Shown here one piece after another: positions 8,987 to 16,800 of a stretch of 64,000 bases of DNA. Below the pieces are notes generated by a model. The model was given only the letters and a program-made list of their open reading frames with translations. It was not told the origin of the DNA and did not search any database. Source of the stretch: CAWAPD01 sp963783865 (GTDB lineage Bacteria > Actinomycetota > Thermoleophilia > UBA2241). The position numbers and the translations under genes were made by a program. How positions within the stretch are numbered: position 1 is the first letter of the stretch; each line of letters starts with the position of its first letter. The stretch lies in NCBI GenBank assembly GCA_963783865.1, contig CAWAPD010000001.1, positions 62,001-126,000 on the forward strand. The letters run 5' to 3'.

Positions 8987-10543
8987 CTGGGGATCAGGGC
9001 ACGCACCGGAGTCACCGTGGCCGTCACCATGGTCGTCCTGGCCGTCGCGCTCGTCCTGGTCGCCGGCGACGCGCTTTCGGCCGCGTTCACGGGCCTGCAG
9101 CGCCACGACGGTCAGACGAGCGTCCAGCTCGTCGGCAACTGGATGATGGGCCAGGCGAAGGAGCAGGCGCGCAACGCGCAGAGCTACGGCGCCTGGAGCG
9201 CGACGTACCGGTACATGGTGACGCGCGATCCGGCCTACATCTCCATGAACATGACCGACGCCAACCTCGCGAGCATCGGCGCCGACTTCTTCATCTTGCT
9301 GGATCTGAAGGGTCGCCCCATCGCCGCGGCCTTCACCAAGCAGGCGTCGCTGCAGTCCGAGGTGCTTGCCTACATCAGGCAGACGCCCGACCTGTCGACC
9401 TTCACCGACCTCGTGAACGGCGTCCACGACGACGTCGCGGCCCTGCCCAACGCGGTCATCGCCGTCGGCTCCACGCCGATCGTCACCAGCCAGAGCCGCG
9501 GCCCGTCGCGGGGCACCTTCGTCTCAGGCCGCTTCCTCGACGACAAGGCCGCCGCCGAGGCGTCGCTGCAGATCGGCGAGGCCGTGCGCTGGCGCCAGCC
9601 GGCGGCGGGCACGCTCGACCCCGGCGACCTCGCACGGCTGCGGAGGGACACGCCCGTCCTGCTGCGGACGCAGGACGCCGTCACGTACGCTTGGGGCCTG
9701 GTGAGAAGCACGCTCGCCCCGAGCGAGATGGCGGCGGTCGTGCGGGCTCCGGTGGACCCGGCCATCGCATCCCAGGGTCGGGTCCTGAAGAAGGACGCGA
9801 TCATCGGGCTCGCCTTCTTCATCGTGGTCAGCATCCTGGCGTTGATCATCGTCCTCGACACCACGGTGCTGCGCCGGCTGTCATCCCTCATGACCCGCGT
9901 GCGGGCGATCGGCGAGGCCGACCACCCGGGCGACCGCGTGGCGATCGGGGGGCGTGACGAGATCGGCGCCTTGGCCCGCGACATCAACGGCATGCTCGAG
10001 GCGATCGACCGGTCCCGGGCACAGCTCGTGAAGATGGCCACGGTCGACCCCCTGACCGGCGTCTTCAACCGGCGGCGGTTCGAGGAGGAGCTGGCCCGGG
10101 AGCTCTCGGAGAGCCGGCGCACCGAAGCCGTCGGCGCCCTGCTCTGGTTCGACCTCGACGACTTCAAGCACGTCAACGACACCTTCGGGCACGCCGTCGG
10201 CGACCAGGTCCTGGTCGGCTTCGCGCGGCTGCTGCGTGACGAGAGCCGCGCCTACGCCACCCTGGCCCGGATCGGCGGCGACGAGTTCGTGATGCTGCTG
10301 CCCGGCGCCGGGCCCGACGAGGCCGTCAAGGCGGCCGAGCGGCTCCTGCGGCTGATGACGTCGCGCACCGTCGCGGCCGGCGAAGCCACCGTGCACCTCG
10401 GCGCCAGCATCGGGATCGCGTTCTTCCCGGCGAACGGGGAGACGGTGGCGGCCGTGCTGTCGGCCGGAGACAGCGCGATGTACGAGGCCAAGCGCGCCGG
10501 CCGCGGCCGCGTCTGCGTGGCCGCCGACACCGTCACGGCGTAG
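8987..10543 (+). CDS. Membrane diguanylate cyclase: CHASE4-like sensor, HAMP, GGDEF
   Basis: 518 aa from CTG 8987, 508 from GTG 9017. A first membrane helix is followed by a CHASE4-like extracytoplasmic domain (about 45-260, with YGAWSATYRYMVTRD), a second helix (about 268-292, IIGLAFFIVVSILALIIVL), HAMP, and a GGDEF domain with an intact RIGGDEF motif (about residue 430) and the DVDxFK-like strand FDLDDFKHVNDTFGH. It should make c-di-GMP. The inhibitory I-site RxxD is RAYA here, so product inhibition is probably lost. Start: AAGGAG sits 6 nt before CTG 8987, which adds the basic segment GIRARTG before the helix; the downstream GTG lacks cytoplasmic positive charge. The start is therefore uncertain. 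Confidence 0.93.
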   Translation: MGIRARTGVTVAVTMVVLAVALVLVAGDALSAAFTGLQRHDGQTSVQLVGNWMMGQAKEQARNAQSYGAWSATYRYMVTRDPAYISMNMTDANLASIGADFFILLDLKGRPIAAAFTKQASLQSEVLAYIRQTPDLSTFTDLVNGVHDDVAALPNAVIAVGSTPIVTSQSRGPSRGTFVSGRFLDDKAAAEASLQIGEAVRWRQPAAGTLDPGDLARLRRDTPVLLRTQDAVTYAWGLVRSTLAPSEMAAVVRAPVDPAIASQGRVLKKDAIIGLAFFIVVSILALIIVLDTTVLRRLSSLMTRVRAIGEADHPGDRVAIGGRDEIGALARDINGMLEAIDRSRAQLVKMATVDPLTGVFNRRRFEEELARELSESRRTEAVGALLWFDLDDFKHVNDTFGHAVGDQVLVGFARLLRDESRAYATLARIGGDEFVMLLPGAGPDEAVKAAERLLRLMTSRTVAAGEATVHLGASIGIAFFPANGETVAAVLSAGDSAMYEAKRAGRGRVCVAADTVTA

Positions 10544-10808
10544 CCCGCAGCACTCCGGTCTCCACTTGCCGCCGTCGCCACTACGGCGGCATGCCGCCGG
10601 TCGGGCGATCGTCCGGGCGCCGGCCCGAGCGCAGGAGCCGGACACGCCCGCCGCGAATGACACCGCCAGCGGGACGCGGAAGACCTGTCACACGCGCGCG
10701 AGCTAGGCAACTATTCCATACGAGGGCCGTGGGTGGTGACCGACAACACCAGTAGCACCAGCTGACGCTGGCGGCCGCGCATGCACAGAACGCCAAGGAG
10801 GTCTGGCG

Positions 10809-13800
10809 ATGAGAACCAAGGGAACGACGGCGCGAGGGGGCCGCTCCGCGGCCACACGCCGTCTCACGCACAGGGCGACGCTCGCCGCGGCGATCGCCTT
10901 CGCGATCCTCATCGCCGCGGCGAGCGTCGCCCTTGCGGCGGCCTACAACGCGTGGACGGCCCAGACCTCCGGCACCACGCAGACCCTCTACGGCATCGCC
11001 ATGCCCGACGGCACCCACGGATGGGCGATCGGCGGCGGCGGGACCATCCGCACGACGACCAACGGCGGCACGAACTGGGCGGCCCAGACCTCCGGCACGA
11101 CCCAGACCCTGAACGCCGTCGCCTTCGCCGACACGACCCGCGGCTGGGCCGTCGGCGGCCGCGGCACGATCCGGGCGACGACCAACGGCGGCACGAACTG
11201 GGCGGGCCAGACCTCCGGTACGACCAGCACGCTGCGCGGCGTCGCCTTCGTCTCGACCACGCGCGGCTGGGTCGCCGGCAGCAACGGCCTGATCCGCACG
11301 ACGGCCAACGGCGGCACCAACTGGACGGCGCAGACGTCGGGCACCACACAGACCCTGTACGGCGTCGCCTTCCCCGACGCCACCCACGGCTGGGCCGTCG
11401 GCGCGACGAGCACGATCCGCGTGACGACCAACGGCGGCACGAACTGGGCGGGCCAGACCGCGCCGGTCACCGGCCGCACGCTCTACGGCGTGGCGTTCGC
11501 CGACGCCAGCAACGGCTGGATCGTCGGCAGCAACGGCGTGATCTTCCACACGATCAACGGCGGCACGACCTGGACGTCCCAGACCTCGGGCGTCACGGTC
11601 ACGCTCTACGCCGTCACGACCTGCGGTCCCAACGCAGCCTGGGCTTTCGGCGCCAACGGCACCATCCGCTTCACGATCGACGGCGGCGCCACGTGGCGGG
11701 CCCTGACCTCCAACAGCACCAGGACGCTCTACGGCGCCGTGTACTCGAACGGCAAGGTGTGGACCACGGGGACGAACGGCACCATCCTGACCAGCCTCGC
11801 CGACATCACCACCCCGGTCACCACAGCGACCGGCCTGCAGGCCGACAACCACTCCGGCTGGCGCAACGCGAGCCAGTCGGTGACGCTGTCCGCCACCGAC
11901 ACCCCATCTGGCGTCGCGGCGACCTACTACACGCTCGACGGCGGAGCTCGTCAGACGTACTCCGCCCCGTTCACCGTCTCGGGCGCCGGCATCCACACGG
12001 TCACGTACTGGTCGGTCGACGCCGGCGGCAACACCGAGGCGACGCACACCGGCTACGTGAACATCGACAGCACCGCCCCGACCACGACGGCGACGGGCCT
12101 GCAACTCGACACCCACAGCGGCTGGCGGTCGACCAGCCAGCCGGTGACCCTGTCGGCCACCGACGGCACCGGCGCGGTCTCGGGCGTCGCCTCCACCTGG
12201 TACACCGTCGACGGCGGCGCGCCGGTGCTGTACACCGGCGCGCCCTTCACGGTGTCGGGCAACGGCAGCCACCCGGTCACCTACTTCTCGATCGACGCGG
12301 CCGGCAACACCGAGGCGACGCACACCGGCTACGTGAACATCGACAGCGCGGCGCCGGTCACCACCGCCACCGGGCTGCAGGCCGACAACCACTCCGGCTG
12401 GCGCATCACGAGCCAGCAGGTCAGCCTGACGGGCGACGACGGAAACGGCTCCGGTGTGGCGACGACCTACTACGCGCTGGACGGCGGCGGCGGGCAGATC
12501 TACTCGGGTTCCTTCACGGTCAGCGGCCAGGGCACGCACTTCGTGACCTACTGGTCGGTCGACGCGGTCGGCAACACCGAGCTCAGCCACACCGGTTGGG
12601 TCAACATCGACATCACGGCGCCGACCGTGAGCGACGACGCCGACGCCAACTGGCATCACACGCCGCCCACGATCCACCTGACTGCGGCCGACACCGGCGG
12701 CAGCGGTGTGGCGGCCACCCAGTACAGGGCCCAGGGGTCGTCGACGTGGACGGCTGCGACGGGGAACGCGTTCATCGTCCCGGCCCCGGCCGACGGCTCC
12801 AACGACGGCGCCCGCGTCTACCAGTACCGCGCGCTCGACAACGCCGGCAACGCGAGCACGACCCGCAGCTGCACGGTGTGGATCGACGCCACGCCGCCGG
12901 TGACGACGGCGACGGGCCTGCAGCCCGACATGTTCTCGGGGTGGCGCACCACGGGCCAGGACGTCGACCTGAGCGCCGACGACGGCGCCGGCTCCGGCGT
13001 GACGGCGACCTACTACGCGGTCGACGGCGGTGGCACGCAGACCTATTCGGGAACCTTCAACGTCTCCGGCTACGGCCAGCACGCGGTGACCTACTGGTCG
13101 ACCGACGTGGCCGGCAACGTCGAGGCCACGCGAACGGGCTACGTGAACATCTCCAGCCCGTTCGCCCAGGCGACCGGCCTGCAGTCCGACGACCACACCG
13201 GCTGGCGCAACACGCCCGCCGACGTGACGATCTCGGCCGACGGCGACCACCAGCCGCTGACGATCCACTACCGGATCGGCGGCGGCTCGTGGCAGACGGC
13301 CGCCAACCCCGCGGGATTCAGCGTCGGCGGCGAGGGCAGCCATCCGGTCGACTACTACGCGACCAACACGGTCAACGTGGAGAGCATCCACGAGACCGGG
13401 TACGCCAACATCGACCTGACGACGCCGGCGACCATCGCGACCGGTCTGCAGCCGAACGGCTCCATCGGCTGGCAGACGTCGAGCCAGCTCGTCTCGCTCA
13501 GCCCGACCGACGCCCTGTCCGGCGTCGCCGCCACCCACTACACGGTCGACGGCGGCAGCGCCGAGCCGTACACCGCACCGTTCACGGTGGCGGGCGACGG
13601 CTCCCACGTCGTCACCTACTGGTCGGTCGACGCCGCCGGTAACGTCGAGACGGCCAACACCGGTCACGTCAACATCGACCTGGCGGCCCCGACGACGACC
13701 GCCGGCGGACTGCAGGCGAACGACCATAGCGGCTGGCGCACGACGGCGCAGACCGTGACCCTGAACGCGGACGACGCCGGCGAGTCGGGCGTCGCACACG

Positions 13801-16800
13801 TCTACTACACGGTCGACGGCGGCGGCCAGCAGACCTACACGGGCTCGTTCAGCGTGAGCGGCGAGGCGTCGCACGTCGTCACCTACTGGTCGGCCGACAA
13901 CGTCGGCAACGTCGAGGCCGTGCGCACCGGCTACGTGAACATCGACGCCACCGCGCCCAGCACGTCGGCGGCAGGCCTGCAGAGCGACGACCATTCCGGC
14001 TGGCGCACGGCCGACCAGGTCGTCTCGCTGACGCCGGGCGACGCCGTCTCCGGCGTGGCCCACACGTACTACACCGTCGACGGCGGCGCCACGCAGACGT
14101 ACTCCGCTCCGTTCACCGTGACGGGCGAGAAGCAGCACGTCGTCGCCTGGTGGTCGGTCGACGCCGCCGGCAACACCGAGGCGGCGCACACCGGCTACGT
14201 GAACATCGACCTGACGGCGCCGGCATCCACAGCCACCGGCTTGCAGGCGAACGACCACAGCGGCTGGCGCACGACGACCCAGACCGTCGCTCTGAACGCC
14301 GGCGACGGGTCCGCAGGCTCCGGCGTCGCCGCCACCTACTACACGGTCGACGGCGGGGCCCAGCAGACGTACACGGCATCCTTCCAGGTCTCCGGTGAAG
14401 GCTCGCATCCCGTGACGTACTGGTCGGTCGACGCCGTCGGCAATGCCGAGGCGGCGCACACCGGCTACGTGAACATCGACCTGACGGCGCCGACGACCGC
14501 CGCCGCGGGCCTGCAGCCCGACACCACCTCCGGGTGGCAGAACACCTCGCAGCTCGTCACCCTGACGCCTGACGACGGCACTGGATCGGGCGTCGCGTCG
14601 ACCCACTACACCAACGGAGGCGGCACCCTGGCCTACTCGGCGCCGTTCACCGTCTCCGGCCAGGGATCGCACACCGTCACCTACTGGTCGACCGACGCGG
14701 TCGGCAACACCGAGGCCACGAAGACAGGCTACGTGAACATCGACACGACCGTCCCGACGGTCGGCGACAACGCCGACAGCGCGTGGCACGACTCGCCGGT
14801 GTCGATCACGCTGACGCCTGCCGACACCGGCGGCAGCGACGTCGCCGGCACGCAGTACCGCCTGCAGGGCAGCTCGACCTGGCTCGACACGACGGCCGAC
14901 GTCTTCGTCGTGCCGGCGCCCGCCGACGGCTCCAGCGACGGCGCTCACGTCTACCAGTACCGGGCCCTCGACAACGCCGGCAACGCCAGCGTGACCCACA
15001 CGTGCACGGTGAAGATCGACACGCAGGGTCCGGCGGTGACACCGACCGGCCTGCAGCCCGACAGCCATTCCGGCTGGACCACGACCCCGCAGCTGATCAA
15101 GCTCACGGCCGACGACAACGGCGGTTCGGGGGCCAAGACCATCTACTACACGCTCGACGGAGGCGCGCAGCAGACCTACACGGGTCCGTTCACGGTCTCG
15201 GGGCTCGGCTCGCACTGGGTCACCTACTGGTCGGTCGACAACCTCGGGAACGTCAGCGATCCGACGACCGGCTATGTGAACATCGACGACCCGTGGGCCC
15301 GGGCCAGTGGACTGGCCGACGACGACCACTCCGGCTGGCGCAACGCGAGCCCGACGGTCACGATCACCGGCGGGGGCGACTTCCCGCCGTTCACGATCCA
15401 CTACCGCATCGACGGCGGCTCCTGGACGAGCCTCGCCAGCGTGGCCACGCTGCCGGCGATCGGCGCCGAAGGCAGCCACGCGGTCGATTACTACGCCGTG
15501 AACAACAACGGCCAGCAGAGCGCCGTGACCCAGACCGGCTACGTCAACATCGACAAGACGGCGCCGGCCACGACCGCCTCGGGCCTGCAGCCCAACGCGA
15601 CCAGCGGCTGGATCGCGACGAGCCAGGACGTGACGTTCGGCGCGACAGACGCTCGCTCGGGCGTGGCGACCACCTACTACACGGTGGACGGCGGCGCCCA
15701 GCAGACGTACACCGGCACGCCCGTCACGGTGAGCGGCAAGGACTCGCACACGGTGACCTACTGGTCGGTCGACACGGCCGGCAACACCGAGACGACGCAT
15801 ACCGGCTACGTGAACATCGACCTCACCGCCCCGGTCACGACGGCGACCAACCTCGCCGACGACGACCATTCGGGGTGGACGACCGGCGGCGCGACGGTGA
15901 CGCTCGCGCCGACCGATACCCAGTCCGGGGTCGCCGCCACGTACTACACCGTCGACGGCGGCGACCAGACGACGTACACCGCGCCCTTCGCCGTCAGCGG
16001 TGACGGCCAGCACCAGGTCACCTGGTGGTCGGTCGACAACCTCGGCAACGTCGAAGCCGTCAACACCGGCTACGTGAACGTCGACTCCAGCGCGCCGTCG
16101 ACCGCCGCCGACGGCGTCCAGGCGACGAACAACGCCGGCTGGCAGGACGGCGACACGACCGTGACCCTGACGGCCGACGACGACGGGTCGGGTGTCGACG
16201 ACACGTACTACACGGTCGACGGAGGCGCCCAGCAGACGTACGCCGGACCGTTCGTCGTCAGCGGCCAGCTGCAGCACGTCGTGACGTGGTGGTCGGTCGA
16301 CGCGGCCGGCAACACCGAGGCCGCACACACCGGCTACGTCAACATCGACGCGACCGCACCGACCATCGCCGACGACTGCGACGGCCTCTGGCATCGCACG
16401 GCCGTGACCGTGACGCTGACGCCCGCGGACACCGGCGGCAGCGGCGTGGCCTCCACCGACTACCGGGCACAGGGCTCGTCGACCTGGCTGGCGACGGCGG
16501 GCAACACCTTCGCCGTGCCCGCCCCCGCCGACGGCACCAACGACGGGGCTCACGTGTTCGAGTACCGTGCCGTCGACAACGCCGGCAACCAGACGACCGG
16601 GACCTGCACGGTGCGGATCGACACGACGGCCCCGGCCACCGGCGCCGACGCCCTCCAGCCGAACGGTTACACCGGCTGGGTGAACGCCGCCCGGCAGGTC
16701 ACCCTGATGCCGGACGACGGCACCGGGTCCGGCGTCTCCGTCACGCACTACACGGTCGACAGCGGAGCCACGCAGACCTACGCGGGACCGTTCACCGTGA

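Noticed and set aside
10544..10808. Possible c-di-GMP riboswitch between the diguanylate cyclase and the giant gene
   Set aside because: A GGGACGC segment recalls the GEMM motif, but the conserved CACGCACAGGGCAAACC part and the expected pairing are missing.
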